DNA of 64,000 nucleotides from Heloderma charlesbogerti (GCA_026122225.1 JANEZZ010001492.1:248001-312000), one strand, 5' to 3'. Counted from the first letter of the stretch, positions 10,906-22,824 are shown. Notes: generated by a model from the sequence alone, not told the origin. Program-made: numbers and translations.

Positions 10906-11201
10906 CAGGGCCAGTCCTACCATTAGGCATAGTGAGGGAACTGCCTTAAGCAGCAGTTTTTCATGGGTGAGGAGTGGCAGAAAAGCACTGGAGGACAGAG
11001 CTGTATGAGCCACATGACCTGCCATGGCAGCATCCCCCTAAGCTAGCCTGGGGCCCTCAGGTGCAGTGGGAGATGCGGTCTCATTGCAAGTGTTGAAATA
11101 AGATTCAACTTCTATCCAGTCAGCTTCTGAATGTAGAATGAAGGATGGGGTTGCCAACTTGCCCTTCACTTTGGGCAGCAAAATGTCTTAGGCTGGCCCT
11201 G
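10906..11201 (+). mobile_element. hAT-like MITE with CAGGGCC ends, 296 bp (copy 1)
   Basis: The left end CAGGGCCAGTCCTACC and right end TTAGGCTGGCCCTG are inverted repeats. Flanking 8-mers GAGGCATG (10898-10905) and GAGGAATG (11202-11209) agree at 7 of 8 positions. It shares internal text with 23774-24043 (CCTCAGGTGCAGTG / TTCAGGTGCAGTG; GCAGCAAAATGTCTT / GCAGCAAGATGTCTT). It has no coding capacity. Confidence 0.8.
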
Positions 11202-11209
11202 GAGGAATG

Positions 11210-13530
11210 TGAAAGTAATCTAAATGTCCCTTAGCATGTGTGGATGAAGACCACGTCTTTTGTCTGGTTAATCACACTGTTGTTGTGATTATCATGTTAC
11301 ATTAATTTCTGGTTTGAAAGGGCTCTTTATAGGCACTTAAGAAAATATCCTTTGCAGTCCCCCGTGGTAAAATCAGTCCTGCTTTGAAAGAACACATGTC
11401 AATAGTGTGTGCATGTGTATGTATATTGAGACACACACACACGCACACACAAGTAAACTGACACTGCATTTTTGCAAATATCAGCACACATTCCTGGCTA
11501 CTACTGGAATCCCCCCAATACCCATTCAAGCCAAAAATGTCAGGGAATTCCCATAGCCCAGCATTCCCTCCAGTGCATCGTTTTGCTTCACATGGCTTGA
11601 AGGCATGAGGCCATCCCTGTCAAGGCTCCAGTGAGTTACCCATATCGTCAGGCTTCTGCCAAGAGGGAGAGACTGTCATGTTTGTTTGGCCTCCATTGTG
11701 AACACAGGCCTCTATAGAGTTTGTACAACCATCTTTACCTCAGTGTGGTCTCATTCGCCAAGCCAGTATTACCCGGATTTTCATGGAATCTGCTTTGGTC
11801 CGTCAGGGACACATGAAGCAAAATAAGCCGAGTACCTTTAAAATCAGGTTTTGGGGGTCACACGGTGCTTGAAAGGAACATATTTCCAGGTGGGGTGGGG
11901 GGATTAGAACTGAATGTCATCAAACTAGCAGGAGACTGCTCAACCAATGAGAGAGGCTTGTTTCCCACCCCTGTCCAGGCTCCCCCCTGCCACTACATTA
12001 TTATGAATGGAGAGCCACTAATTTTCCCCATGTGTGCAGATTTCCCTGAAGAAGCCAACATCCCCAATTCTCGAGTGCAGCATCTGAAGACTCCCCCTGA
12101 GAACAGCCCAGCCCCCCCCATTTTGCCCCATTCCACGACTCTGTCATGGAATTATTGCTTCCAACCTCCCCTTTCTCCCTTTCTCCTTCTTCCTACTCAC
12201 AATGAGAAGCTTCTGTAAACCTGAAAGATCATTACTGTGATAAAGCAGAGAAGGGACTTTTAATAATAACAGAAAAATGACTTTATATCGGAGAAACTAC
12301 AGAACATCAAAGAAGCACAACATCGCAATAGTGATTTAAGACAGCATTGGAGAAGTGAAAGAGCACTTTAGGGTGAGTTACTAAAGTTAGCCTTTTACCC
12401 TTTCACTTTAGGGGAGCAAGATTTTTCTTACTTCTGAGTAAGAAAGGGGGATATATTAAAAGCAGGCTAGCTAAGTTGAATGAGTGTACCCACTACTGTG
12501 ATAATGTGAGGGGTCGCTGCTGCGCTCCTGGGGATTTTCTCAATAGGAAAAACTACTTCCATTGGGAAATAAGAGGGAATGGGGCATCCAATGCCCTTGA
12601 CCACATCAATGCCAGGACACAGAGGCATGCCCAGGATTTAATGTGGGGGAAGGGGGATGTGACACACTGTGGTAAAACCACCAGGGAGCCACTTTGAGTA
12701 AAAAAAGGTCAGAGTAAAAGGAATTTCAGAAAATGTGGCTTTTCAAAAGGGAAGCAGCTGGTTGGCAGAGGATTGGTGATGACATCATCTGTTGCGAAGG
12801 AATTTAGACTGCTCTAACGTCACACTAAATTGCTTGTGAATACAGCCCCAGAGACACCTAAATGCCACTTAAACAAGGTGCAGAAGTACTCCTAACTACA
12901 GAAGGAAAGAGACACTAAATTATCTAGGGAACAGTTTGCACTTGAGAAATATCCAGCCCAAATTGCTGTCAAGCATGAATTATGCACAGGAAGGGCAGAG
13001 AAAGATGAACATCATGTTAATAATCTCCTTGGAAGATGTTCCCAAGTAAAGCAACAGTTTAATCAACTCACCTGCACACATGATGGGTTTGCCTGACAAA
13101 ATCAGCACAGGAGAGACACAAGCTAGTGCCACTGCCAGTAGCAGATTTTATATTTGGATTTTCCATTCCACCCCCACCCCCAAGTGTGTTCAAACTACTG
13201 AAGAAAGAAAATCAACCTTGTGAAAGTCCATTTTAGAAAAGGAAAAGTGGTCTTGTGTCTGTGCCCTTCAACTGGTATCAAGATTTTGTTCCTGTTTTCT
13301 TCTGTATCTTTGGTCATGTCATTTACCTTCATAGAGGTCCAGTTCTTTATCCACTATCCGAATGGTCACATGAAAGGTGCTGCCAAAGGAAATGCCTCTG
13401 GATTCATCTATGGGAAGGCAGTCCAAGTGATTGCAGCTCTGTGTGGGCAGTGGGGAAAGGAGAAACATGGAAATCTGATCAAAACCAGCACCTAATGTCA
13501 CCATAATGAACAGAGCTCACTTTTAAAACT
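11210..13530. other. Long intergenic stretch without supportable genes
   Basis: A short (CA)n lies at about 11431-11450. Otherwise the sequence reads as unique intergenic DNA, with a C-rich patch near 12105-12180 (CCAGCCCCCCCCATTTTGCC). No exon, RNA gene or mobile element was recognised. Confidence 0.5.

Positions 13531-13561
<31 letters not shown>
13531..13561. repeat. (GA)n microsatellite
   Basis: About 15 AG dinucleotides without interruption. Confidence 0.95.
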
Positions 13562-13867
13562 CACTCTGTTGCCCAGTGTACTTCTAAAACCAAGCCATGA
13601 GAAATATATATGAACAAAATGGCATTGCTCCAATGCATGGCATTGAAACAAATGGGCCCTTTTATTTGCAATGAAATTGCAGGCGTGGCTGCCCTGATCT
13701 GGATCAAGCCCATGAGGGAGGCACAGAGTAAAAGCCCCTCTACCCTCACACTAGGGTCCAAATCCAGACTGGGGCCACTGCACTGGCAATTTGTAAAAAG
13801 AAGAAAAGCCATGCACTTGAGGGCAAAATGATGTGACTAACACCACATGTCGTTTGGCCCTATCTTA

Positions 13868-14261
13868 GAGCATCTCTACACCAGCCTAAAATCCCGCATT
13901 TAAAACAGGGCTCTCTGCTTCTGTTCTGAATGCAGGATCACGATGGACTCCCTTTACATGCAGTTCCTTTCCCAGCTTTCTTTTCCCCCTCCTTTTCCCC
14001 CCTTATAGGAGTCTTCCATATATTTCATTATACAGCCACTAGATGGCGCTGTGATCTAGCGCCTCTTACTGCAAGTTTGCCTCTTTTCATAAGAGAACTC
14101 AAGCGCTGTAATTTGATAGCTCATTATCTCTATTCTTTTTAAAAGTGGAATAAAGGTCATTTAGTGTGGGAGATGCCCTCACAATGTCATCTAAAGGACT
14201 CACAAACCTCCGTGAGTGAGCAATCTCAATAGCAGGATAAAAGCTCCTTGTGAAGAAGTCC
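13868..14261 (+). mobile_element. PIF/Harbinger-like MITE, family G, copy 2
   Basis: Begins GAGCATCTCTACACCAGCC and ends GTGAAGAAGTCC. It is flanked by TTA on both sides (13865-13867 and 14262-14264). The 5' subterminal hairpin found in sister copies (CGCATTTAAAA ... TGAATGCAGG) is slightly eroded. The middle carries CCACTAGATGGCGCT (14036-14050), which fits the CTCF core consensus exactly. The corresponding position in copies 1 and 6 lacks this motif. Confidence 0.8.
14036..14050 (+). promoter_or_regulatory. CTCF-type motif inside MITE
   Basis: CCACTAGATGGCGCT satisfies CCASYAGRKGGCRSY at all 15 positions. A sister copy has the same 15-mer at 29010-29024. Binding is inferred from sequence only. 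Confidence 0.6.
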
Positions 14262-15045
14262 TTAATGTCTCTTGAGACTTTTTGACTAAGATGTTTTGCC
14301 TTCATTTGCCTTGACTAAGTTGTTTTGCCTTTATTTCGGATCCATCTTGTGATATGGAAGTCCAGGCAGCCTCTTTCCTTTCTTCCCCCATGCAACATAC
14401 CACTCTGTGCCACCCTACAAGTGGGAGTTGTCCACTTGTAGGCAAAAGTAAAACAGGGTTGCATCCACTTGTGCAAGGATGCTCACACAGGAGAAATTGC
14501 CCACCCTCTGAGGATGGCCACTTATGCATCATCAAAAAAAGGGACACATGATGGCATGGATTTGAATAAAATTTGCACCTCATATAAATCTAGGGGGAAA
14601 GACTTTGTGGGTGTTGTTGCTCTGGAGGGGAAGTGAGATTTAAATGTGTCATTTTAATTATTGTTTGTGCACTGTTTTTAATTTGATTTTATATTTTTAT
14701 TGTATTTTATTACTTCTGTTTGTTGTTTTTGAAATTGTGATGGCCTATGGCTTTGAACAATAAAGAGTCATTCATTCATTCTCCTTCAATAAAATTTGTA
14801 CATGCTAACTTATATGTACAGAAGCACATTTTGAAATCACTGCTATAATTTAAATGGAAATATACTACATCTCATCAGAGTTGTGAAGACTGTGACCAGG
14901 TAGCCTAGCTGTGACTAGCAGACTGCGGTGCACAGCTGAGGGATAGCTGGTGAGCGAGAAGGAGGAAAGATGGTTCCATTCCATCCTATGCTGATCTTTC
15001 CCTTTTGCACAGTCGGGCCTGTAGGGAGCATGGATCATGTCTACA
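14262..15045. other. Intergenic; possible LINE-like 3' end at 14690-14785
   Basis: Positions 14700-14785 (T-rich, then GTGATGGCCTATGGCTTTGA, then AATAAAGAGTCATTCATTCA) look like the 3' terminus of a retroelement with a short tandem tail. No family can be named. The rest shows nothing recognisable. Confidence 0.35.
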
Positions 15046-15188
15046 GGTCAGCCTTCCCCAGTCTTGTGCCCTCCAGATGTTTTGGAGTACAACTCCCAGC
15101 ATTCCTGACCACTGGCCATGCTGCCAGGGTCTGCTAAGATTTGAAGTCCAAGCGATCTGGCAGGCACCAGCTTGGGGAAGGCTCCCGT
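15046..15188. mobile_element. Foldback MITE of the CAGCCTTCCCCA type (R4), copy 1
   Basis: CAGCCTTCCCCAGTCTTGTG at the left is mirrored by CTTGGGGAAGGCT at the right. ACAACTCCCAGCATTCC faces GATTTGAAGTCC around a centre near 15120. Other copies: 16968-17088, about 42020-42150 and 49672-49800. Confidence 0.65.
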
Positions 15189-16577
15189 AGGTTGTTGAGT
15201 TTTTCCCAAGACTGTGCTTGATCTGACCTCACTAAGAAAAGTTAACATATGCTAAGGAAAAAGAGCAGTTTTGAGATGCTTCTGAAATTATTGACGCCTT
15301 TGAGACATTTCAAGATCCCCCAAAGCAAAACTCTGGGTTTTATTTTAAGTATTTGCTCCTCCCAAAAGAAGGCAGGAAAGGAAGGGAAGAGATGTGAGGA
15401 AAGTTGTTGTGAGGGTGTACATGTTTTTTAAGTACACAGCCTCAGCATACAAGTAATTTAAAGAATGAAAAACCCAGTGATCCAGACACACCTCAAAGTC
15501 ATGTTATTCTATGCTATTCATACCACTTTTCTTGTTTACACAGGACATTTTTTGTTTTCTTTTCCAGAAGAATGCTGCCAATCGCCAGAGGCAGACATGT
15601 TTATCAAGCTGTGTATCTTGACGTCTGACATAAAATCTTTGGTACAGCCAAAAAACTTTCTGTCAGCACCTGAGAGACTGCAAGCCCCACAGAGCTGGCT
15701 TGGGACCAGAGAGAACAAGCCAAATGGTCGAGCAGTTGACACGGAGCCAAGAATTACAAAAAGAGGGAAAGTCAAACTCTAGATGAACAACCTTTTTTCC
15801 ATCTACTCTGTTTAATATCTAAGGGAGGCATCTAAACCACAAATCTGTCACCGTTGAGGTGAAAAGGGTGGTTTTTCTTCCTCTGTGAAGCACTTCTTTG
15901 CCTGCCAACCAAGGGATATATCATCCTATAATGCACGTAAAAGTTGGTGTCAATGAGATGGTCAAATCATATTACGTAAAGTATGCCCTCTTGAAAAACA
16001 AAAACGCCCTTCAAGAAACCTCTGAAAGTGGTAATCAAGTTGTAATTGAAGGAATGAAGGAATGATTTAAGTAAGTAGGTAAGTAAGTAAGTAAATGCCA
16101 TCGTACATTTTTTTAAACAGAGGACGGCCAAGGAGAGGCTAAGAAGACTCTTAGAAGACAGCGAGTAACTTGTGTCGATGTCCCAGCCTATGACTTCATA
16201 AAATCATAGCGTAGCCACCATGGGAACGTAGCCGCCACATGGAGAGCAGTGAGAATGGAGAGCATGTGACAGATGGATCTCTGTGGGTAGAGTGCAATGC
16301 ATGGAACTGCACCACAGGGCCAGGAGGACAGTTCCGGAAGCATTTGGAAATGTTTCCATTTGTCTCAGTTAAGTCTTTCCACCAACAGAAATACTGTGCA
16401 TAGGGCAGTCCCAGCTGTGCATTTACCATATCTCCAATTGCATTATACTCCATGGGTGTGAGGGAAACGAGAGTATGTCTAATTGCATAGCACAGCTCTG
16501 GAAAGTATTGGAACAGCAGGGTTGTTGTTGTTTTTAAATTGTCTATGATTTTTATACTATTAAGCTTTTGCCTCACA
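15189..16577. other. Intergenic stretch with no supportable feature
   Basis: Contains a short (GTAA)n-like tract at about 16068-16095 and nothing else I can identify. A frame at 15465-15782 shows no known domain and I treat it as chance. Confidence 0.5.
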
Positions 16578-16945
16578 TTCATTTATTTATTTATTTATTT
16601 ATTTCATTTCATTTCTATACTGCCCAATAGCCGAAGCTCTCTGGGCGGTTCACAAAAATTAAAACCAAACAACACGCAATAAAACAATTTAAAATATATA
16701 GAACATTAAAACCACAATATAACAATACAACCACAATAAAACCTAGCAGCAGTGCAGGAGTTTAAAATACAGATTTAAAACAGCAAAGCTAAAAATTTAG
16801 AAAGCTAAAATGCTAAAATGCCTGGTAAAATAAAAAGGTCTTCACCTGGCGCCGAAAGGGATACAATGTAGGTGCCAGGCGAACCTCACTATGGAGCTCA
16901 TTCCAGAGCCAGGGTGCCACAGCAGAAATCACATGTAGAGGGACT
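16578..16945 (-). mobile_element. LINE 3' end (L2/CR1-like), minus strand
   Basis: (ATTT)n at 16579-16605 is followed by CTGCCCAATAGCCGAAGCTC and TCTGGGCGGTTCACAAAAAT, which is the reverse complement of the '...ccgcccagagagc' 3' region. A second copy with the same wording is at 30985-31015. At the inner end, GGCGCCGAAAGGGATACAAT and CTCATTCCAGAGCCAGGGTG correspond on the minus strand to the end of the RT ORF. Confidence 0.7.
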
Positions 16946-16967
16946 GAAAACCTTCAGATATGTAGAC

Positions 16968-17088
16968 CAGCCTTCTCCAACTTGGTGGCCTTGGACTTCA
17001 ATTCCCAGCATTCCTGACCTTTAGCCATACTGGGAGTTGAAGTCCAAAGCATCTGAAGGGGACCAGGTTGGGGAAGGCTGATGTAGAG
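16968..17088. mobile_element. Foldback MITE R4, copy 2
   Basis: CAGCCTTCTCCAACTTGGTG at the left mirrors CAGGTTGGGGAAGGCTG at the right. ACTTCAATTCCCAGCATTCC faces TGGGAGTTGAAGTCC. Confidence 0.75.
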
Positions 17089-17157
17089 AATACCGTGGGT
17101 AGTTAACAGGTTAAGCTGACATCTGAGTAGATGCCCACAGCTCAGCCCTTGAATGTT

Positions 17158-17312
17158 TACTTGGGAATAAGTCCCATTGAGCGTCAATAACATTTATGCT
17201 CTTAAGAGTGTTTAAGGACTGCGGCCTTAAAGTCTAATTCCATGGATGTTTTCTTGGGAGTCAATCCTATTGAGTTTAATGGGCTTGCAAGTTTGTATTA
17301 TAGGATTGCAAC
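17158..17312. mobile_element. Two decayed family-H hairpin MITEs
   Basis: The first piece reads GGGAATAAGTCCCATTGAGC. The second runs from TGCGGCCTTAAAGTCTAATT to TATAGGATTGCAACC with CCTATTGAGTTTAATGGGC in the middle. Better examples are at 44227-44413. Confidence 0.55.
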
Positions 17313-17969
17313 CTTCACATTATAAGTCTCTGTTTTGTAAGCTCTAGAACTAGCATAGTTACTCCCAAAGTAACTGTCATAGCCGGATTTGCTTGTGTAA
17401 AATATTCCTTGATTACTGAAGTTTTAACCTCCACTCTCCCTCAGTCCTCATTTACATCTCTCTACATGAACTGTCCAGATTATCAAGGGGTCCATATCAT
17501 GGTGCAACGATATAATGGGTAGTTAGACAACATATTAGAAGTGGTATATAATGGGCAGTTAGATGAAATGGGCAGTTAGACGGAATATTAGCAGTGGCAT
17601 TGCTATACATCCAAAATGGTGGCTCAGCTTCACACAACTGTTTTGGCTCTGCGGCATACCAAGCCACCACAGGTATTCCTCCTCCACAGTCCTCCACTAT
17701 CATCCCACTCACACAGTTAGACGTGCCTGCCATGTCTTCCAGGGCTCCCCTTGTTTGCTTCTTCTCTCTTGCATGCTCCCTCTTGTTGCTGGGATCCCTT
17801 AGCTCAGGGCCGGGGAACATTTCTTTTCTGTCAGTGCCCACATTCTCTCAAGGGTAATCTGTTGGGGCCCATGTGCCGGCAGTGTGCAGAGCCAGAGCCA
17901 GATCCAAACATGGGCAGGGTTGGCAATTTTGCAGGATCTTATAGTTTGCTTGCTTTCTGCTACTTCGTC
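17313..17969. other. Intergenic stretch with no supportable feature
   Basis: A GCCGGGGAACATTTCTTTTC segment near 17810 resembles wording at 31940-31960 and may be part of an old unclassified repeat. Nothing else was recognised. Confidence 0.4.
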
Positions 17970-18122
17970 CCCCACCCCACCCCACCCCCTCATCCCTCTC
18001 CCTCGCTCTCTGCCACCCTGTTTGCCCTCGCTCTCTGCCACGCCGTTCCCCTTCTCTCTCTGCCACCTCATCCCCACCTCTCTCTGTCCCCCTGCCCCCC
18101 GCTCTCTCCGTGCCACCTCATA
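17970..18122. repeat. Pyrimidine-rich minisatellite
   Basis: Four to five diverged units of about 27-33 bp built on CTCGCTCTCTGCCAC alternate with CCTCATCCC/CACCTC spacers. Long open frames on both strands here are products of the repeat. Confidence 0.75.
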
Positions 18123-18413
18123 TCTGTGGGCCACATGAAATTAGGCAGAGGGATACATGAAACCAAACTGAGGATCTCAGGTTTCCCAATGCTTTGCCCT
18201 TACTAGCATCATAACTTCCTTCCTATTTATCTGAGCAGAAAAGATGGGACTGGATGAGGAGAGCCCTTTCCCATCTGCTACAGCAGCTGAAGTGCTGCCC
18301 TAGGCAACTGCGCTCCCAGGACTGGCAGGATCGCTCCTTGACGGTGCATCTCTCTGTATTTCAAGGGTGACATTATACATTCTACCCTTAAAGCTGGCCT
18401 AGAAATAATTTTA

Positions 18414-18826
18414 GGGCGCAATCCTATTCAGGTAAGTGGCTACCTCCGAACTCGGAGGTGTCCACCTATCCAGTGCAGGGCAGGAGAAGCACGGAGGGGA
18501 TCGTTCCCTCCGTGCTCCTCCTGCCCTGCATTTTCGGCTAGACAGCCGGTTGCGACTGTCTAGCCACAGGAGGGCTGGGCGGGGGAGGAGGCTGCTGTAC
18601 GACACATTGGATGTGTTGTGCAGGCATTTCTGCCCTCCCCGCCCCAGAAAGCCCCCAGCCATGCCCCTTTCCAGCCACTCCATGCTCCTCTTGTGAGCAC
18701 AGAGCAAAGGGCTGTTCCGTGCAGCCTTGGAGGAAGCACGGAAGTGTGGGGAGGTTGGTTGTCTCAGAAAACCAGAAATCCTATGACTGTCTAACCGCTG
18801 TCTAGCAGCCATAGGATTGCTCCCTC
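18414..18826. mobile_element. Foldback MITE, family P, copy 1
   Basis: Starts GGGCGCAATCCTATTCAGG and ends CCATAGGATTGCTCCC, an inverted repeat. An internal palindrome (GGGCAGGAGAAGCACGGAGG mirrored by CTCCGTGCTCCTCCTGCCCT) lies at 18478-18530. Copies at 34816-35194 and 63324-63770 share the palindrome and ends. The long open frames on both strands come from the palindrome. Confidence 0.75.
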
Positions 18827-18905
18827 CATTAGACAGATTTGATAGCCACAAGAATAGTCAAGTAGCAAAGAAGGGATGGTGTAAAAGAACAACCCTTGTC
18901 AGAAC

Positions 18906-19818
18906 TTGGGATGTACAAAAATCACTTACCTTTCCGGGATTATGCTGATGGTGGGGGTGGAGGCGTTCCGTCCCTCCCCCTGGAATCCTTGCCGGGGGGG
19001 GAGGCGCTCCGTTCCTCCCCCCCCCCCAGAATCCTGGCAGGCCAGCTGTGCTCCGCAGCGATTCTGCGGAGCTGCCAGCCAGCTCCGCCAGCAGCCGGAC
19101 ATCTGGCTGCTTGCTAGCAGGGACGCAAATGGCGGCAGCCGTAGTCAGCCATGCAGTCAGCCATGATAGGCTGACTACAGTCCCTGCAGTCAGCCATGAT
19201 AGGCTACGTAAATGTTTACATAGCCTATCACGGCTGATTTTTTTTTAAAAAATGCGCGTACGCAAATGGCGGTGGCCATGGCCGCCGCCATTTGCGTTCC
19301 TTAGTTTGGCATGTCTTAGTCTATGTAAACATTTACGTAGACTAAGACAGGGAAAATAAGGGGAACGCAAATAGCGTAGACGCTACGTTATTTGCGTTCC
19401 CCTTATTTTCGCCGTAGTCTACTTACTTACCCTTATTTTCGCCATAGTCTATTTGTGTACGCGCGTTTTTGTTTTTGTTTTTAAGTCAGCCGTGATAGGC
19501 TACGTAAACATTTACGTAGCCTATCTCGGTGTTTTTTTAAAATCTAGCCGTGATAGGCTACGTAAATCTTTACGTAGCCTATCACTTTTTTTGTAGTTGT
19601 TTTTTTTTACCTGGAAATGGCGGCGGTGGCAGCCAGTCAGAAGACCGGCCGCCGCCGCCGAACCGCTGCCGGAGCCGCCGCCGCCGCCAGGAAGATCCGC
19701 CCAAGGTAAGTCCAGTCCCGGGGGGGGCGGGGGGCCGTTCTGCCACCGATTTCAGGGGGCCGAATGTGCTGGCATTCGGCCTCCCCGAGATCCATGGTGG
19801 AACTTTCGTACATCCCTA
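18906..19818 (-). mobile_element. Palindromic hAT-like non-autonomous element, 913 bp (copy B)
   Basis: Ends TTGGGATGTAC and GTACATCCCTA, flanked by a perfect 8-bp duplication GTCAGAAC (18898-18905 and 19819-19826). It is the reverse complement of copy A's layout with a longer middle. Hairpins built on GATAGGCTACGTAAA recur at about 19197-19231, 19494-19529 and 19552-19586. A different long palindrome (AAGGGGAACGCAAATAGCGT mirrored) lies at 19354-19410. Outward splice donors are at 18924-18932 (minus) and 19702-19711 (plus). No transposase is present. Confidence 0.88.
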
Positions 19819-19863
19819 GTCAGAACAGACACATCATTATAACCTTCACTCCTGATGAGTTCC

Positions 19864-20338
19864 TAGGGTGGCCATAACAGAGGACCGTCCTCTGTTTGAA
19901 GACATTCTCTATTTGTAGGGCTTTTCTGACCAAGTCCATTTTAAAGATAAAGAACCATCTGACAGGAGAGTAGTGGCCTTGAAGTTGCCCATCATCATTC
20001 AGCTCCTGGGAAGCAGATTGAGCAGGCTGGCATACAGATCACCTGGGGTTGGATCCAGACTTAGAGTAGACCCATTGAGGTCAATGGGACTTGTTAGTTA
20101 TGGCTAATTTAAGTCTCATTGCCTTCAATGGGGTACTCTAACTAGGTCTGGACCCAACAATCACACATGGTATGGTGAGACGTACAGCATTTCTATTTAA
20201 ATTATAATAATTATTTCTAGATGTGCATCTGTACATCTGAATTAGCATATGCAAATGTTATGCAAATTCATGCCCTCATATGTCTCTTTTTTGATGATAC
20301 ATTTCTTCTTCTTTGGTAATACGTAAGTGGCCACCCTA
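19864..20338 (+). mobile_element. MITE-like repeat R2, copy 1, with a nested foldback element
   Basis: Ends TAGGGTGGCCAT and GTGGCCACCCTA are inverted repeats of about 11 bp, consistent with a hAT-like MITE, but no 8-bp duplication is evident. Internal text is shared with 21243-22290 (ACAGCATTTCTATTTAAATT / TACTGTATTTCTATTTACAT). A palindromic element, GGTTGGATCCAGACTTAG ... AGGTCTGGACCCAAC (about 20046-20160), sits inside it; a relative lies at 37199-37284. Confidence 0.65.
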
Positions 20339-21242
20339 CTTATATCTTACAGTCAAACTCAGTGCATTTAAATCCACATCCAAGTGTTGAAGAACAGCTG
20401 TCTGGACATGAGATCTAAAGCAAGGTAAAGCGTTTTTAGGGAGTAATTAACAAACACAGTAAGGAATTATGCAAGCAAAGTCTTCTTTGCGTAGTTTTTG
20501 AGAAGCATCTTGGTTCCTAAACCGTGAAAAGGGGCTTCATTTGACAAGGGCTTGAAGGGGGAAAGCAGCCCAGGTAGAAATTCTTGGCTAACGTGGAAAA
20601 CATGGCCTATGTTTATATCAAGTTCCAGTCGCCTTCTTTGGAACCCAGTCATAATTTTTCAAGTGCATTCACAGTCGTCAAAACTCACAAAATTGGAAAA
20701 GTCTCTGGGCTGTCATTTTGTGTGTGTAAATCACACTTGCTTTGCTGCCACTGCCTCTGTCCTCCCCCTTTTCCTAAGCGCACACATTCTGTCACTTGCA
20801 CTGGGCACACCGCCCACGGCAGTGAAGATTGCTTCTCTCATGCTTCAGAAGCATAGCCAGCATTCTGTATGATTTACACCACAAAAGTCTCTGAGAAGGA
20901 CTCTGATGTGGGTGGGACCCATGCAAATTTAAGAGTTATTTAACTCAGAGTACATTCTGGGCATTAAGGGCAGGGGGACCACTCCAGAAGCTACAATCAT
21001 GCAGCTGTACAATGGAACGAATGATGAAATAATTCCTTTTCTAAATATGCCACCCAGGCCCTGTGTCAGCACTTGGCATGCTCAGGCAGCTGGGACGAGC
21101 TCAGCGGGGCTCACAGGCTCCTGACCTAGGCATGGGCCTACCCATCAGGCTTGCCTCGCAGCTGTTCCCAATTTAAAATTTCTCACAATGCCCCGGGAAG
21201 ATGCCACACCAAGGTATTAAAATGGCAGGCAAATTGCAGTGC
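20339..21242. other. Intergenic stretch with no supportable feature
   Basis: No recognisable gene. A CAATTTAAAATTTCTCACAATGC-like segment near 21168-21190 resembles 3950-4010 and 4925-4990 and may be an old repeat. Confidence 0.45.
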
Positions 21243-22290
21243 TAAGGTGACCAGGTGTCTTACTTTACAGAGGGCAGTCCCCTATTTTGGAGACCTGACA
21301 AAGGACAGTCCTCTATTTGAAGAGGTGTCCAGTTCAAACTGGAGAGTGTTCAGAGGAGGGCAACAAAGATGATCAGGGGACTGGAAACAAAGCCCTATGA
21401 GGAGAGACTGAAAGAACTGGGCATGTTTACCCTTGACAAGAGAAAAGTGAGGGGAGATATGATAGGGCTCTTCAAGTACTTGAAAGGTTGTCCCAGAGAG
21501 GAAGGCCAGGATCTCTTCTCGATCATCCCAGAGTGCAGGACACAGAACAATTGGCTCAAGTGACAGGAAGCCAGATTCCGGCTGAACATCAGGAAAAACT
21601 TCCTGACTGTTAGAGCAATACAACAAAGGAACCAATTACCTGGGGAGGTAGTGGGCTCTCCCACACTGGAGGCATTCAAGACGAGGCTGGACAGCCATCT
21701 GTCAGGGATGCTGTGACTAGGATTCCTGCACTGAGCAGGGGGTTGGGCTCGATGGTCTTGTAGGCCCCTTCCAACCCTACTATTCTATGATTCTGAGTCT
21801 GGTTTAAAGTCAAAGAACCATAAGGCAGGAGAGCAGAGGGCTTGACGTGACTCATCAACAGTGAGCACTGAACAGACTAGGGAGCAGGCACACACGTCAC
21901 CTAGTAAGTCTTCTCCACCATGGTGAGATATACTGTATTTCTATTTACATTAGAGTTATTATTTCTAAATTTGCACCTGTACGTATATATTTACATATGC
22001 GCATATTATGCCAATTGTAGTGGCTGGTACCTATTGGGGCTGGTGGGGTAGAGGGCAAGGATGGTGGAAGGAGGGCAGCAGAAGATCACGCATGGCAATC
22101 GGCAGCTGTATGCCATGTATTGGAGCAAATGTACCTGCTTGCAGTGGGATTTCTTTACCACAAGTCGGTGGGGAAAGAGGCAAAGGGTTGCTCTTAGCTG
22201 AAGCCCCATTTACCCCAAATATAGAGCCACTTCTGATTGGTACCCTATTTTGTCCTTCTTTTTGGTGATGCAGCCTATGTGGCCACCCTA
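21243..22290 (+). mobile_element. MITE-like repeat R2, copy 2, split by CR1
   Basis: Begins TAAGGTGACCAGGTGTC and ends TATGTGGCCACCCTA, matching copy 1. The CR1 fragment at 21328-21797 interrupts it: the copy-1 text around GACCGTCCTCTGTTTGAAGA continues here before the CR1 and resumes afterwards (TAAAGTCAAAGAACCATAAG). A further unmatched segment at about 22020-22240 may be another insertion. R2 is therefore older than the CR1. Confidence 0.6.
21328..21797 (+). mobile_element. CR1 LINE 3' end
   Basis: Translation around 21369-21560 gives RLKELGMFTLDKRKVRGD and GLFKYLKG, the C-terminal end of the CR1 ORF2 reverse transcriptase. Downstream comes the familiar CR1 3' region (CACTGAGCAGGGGGTTGGGC, GGCCCCTTCCAACCCTACTA) and the tandem tail TTCTATGATTCTGA. 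It is a 5'-truncated copy of about 470 bp. Confidence 0.92.
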
Positions 22291-22824
22291 CTCAGCACAA
22301 CTGCTGCTTTCCCATGCCACTGCCAGTAAGCCCACCAGTAAGGCCAATGATGTTGCAGGCAGAACCTTGCTGATGCCAGAGGGGGCTCACCAGAGGGCAT
22401 TTTGCCAGGATCCCCATCACACCTGTTGCTGGCCTTGTTGCCATCAATGAGCTTTTAAAGCCAGAAGTGTTTAGTTATGAAGATCCTTGTGCTACTTCAA
22501 AACAGAGCCGAAATGGGACTCGCTTGAAAATTACCCTCTGAAAATGTTGATGCCCAATAGTCTATGAATATTCTCTATTCTCTATGTATGTACAAAACAT
22601 TTGGTGAATTAACATTGGCATTTGACCTCCAGGAGGAACAAGAGAGTCATCCGGTCCAACCCATTTAAGCATCTCTTCTCCAGTCTCGCAAGGGAAATGG
22701 CCCCACAACCTCTGTAGTAGCATATTCTATTATTTGTTCTTACCGTCCTGGCCTTTCCATATGATCCTCTCTCTCTCTAATAAATATGTATGCTACCATG
22801 TGTGAAAGGGGAGCCAGACACCTT
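22291..22824. other. Intergenic stretch with no supportable feature
   Basis: No recognisable gene or repeat apart from a short (CT)n at 22770-22780. Confidence 0.5.

Noticed and set aside
15211..15231. Sequence resembling miR-218 (TGTGCTTGATCT...)
   Set aside because: The downstream sequence does not fold back to pair with it, and the match breaks after the first dozen bases.
17799..18206. Proline/serine-rich or arginine-rich protein frames
   Set aside because: They are produced by a pyrimidine-rich minisatellite.
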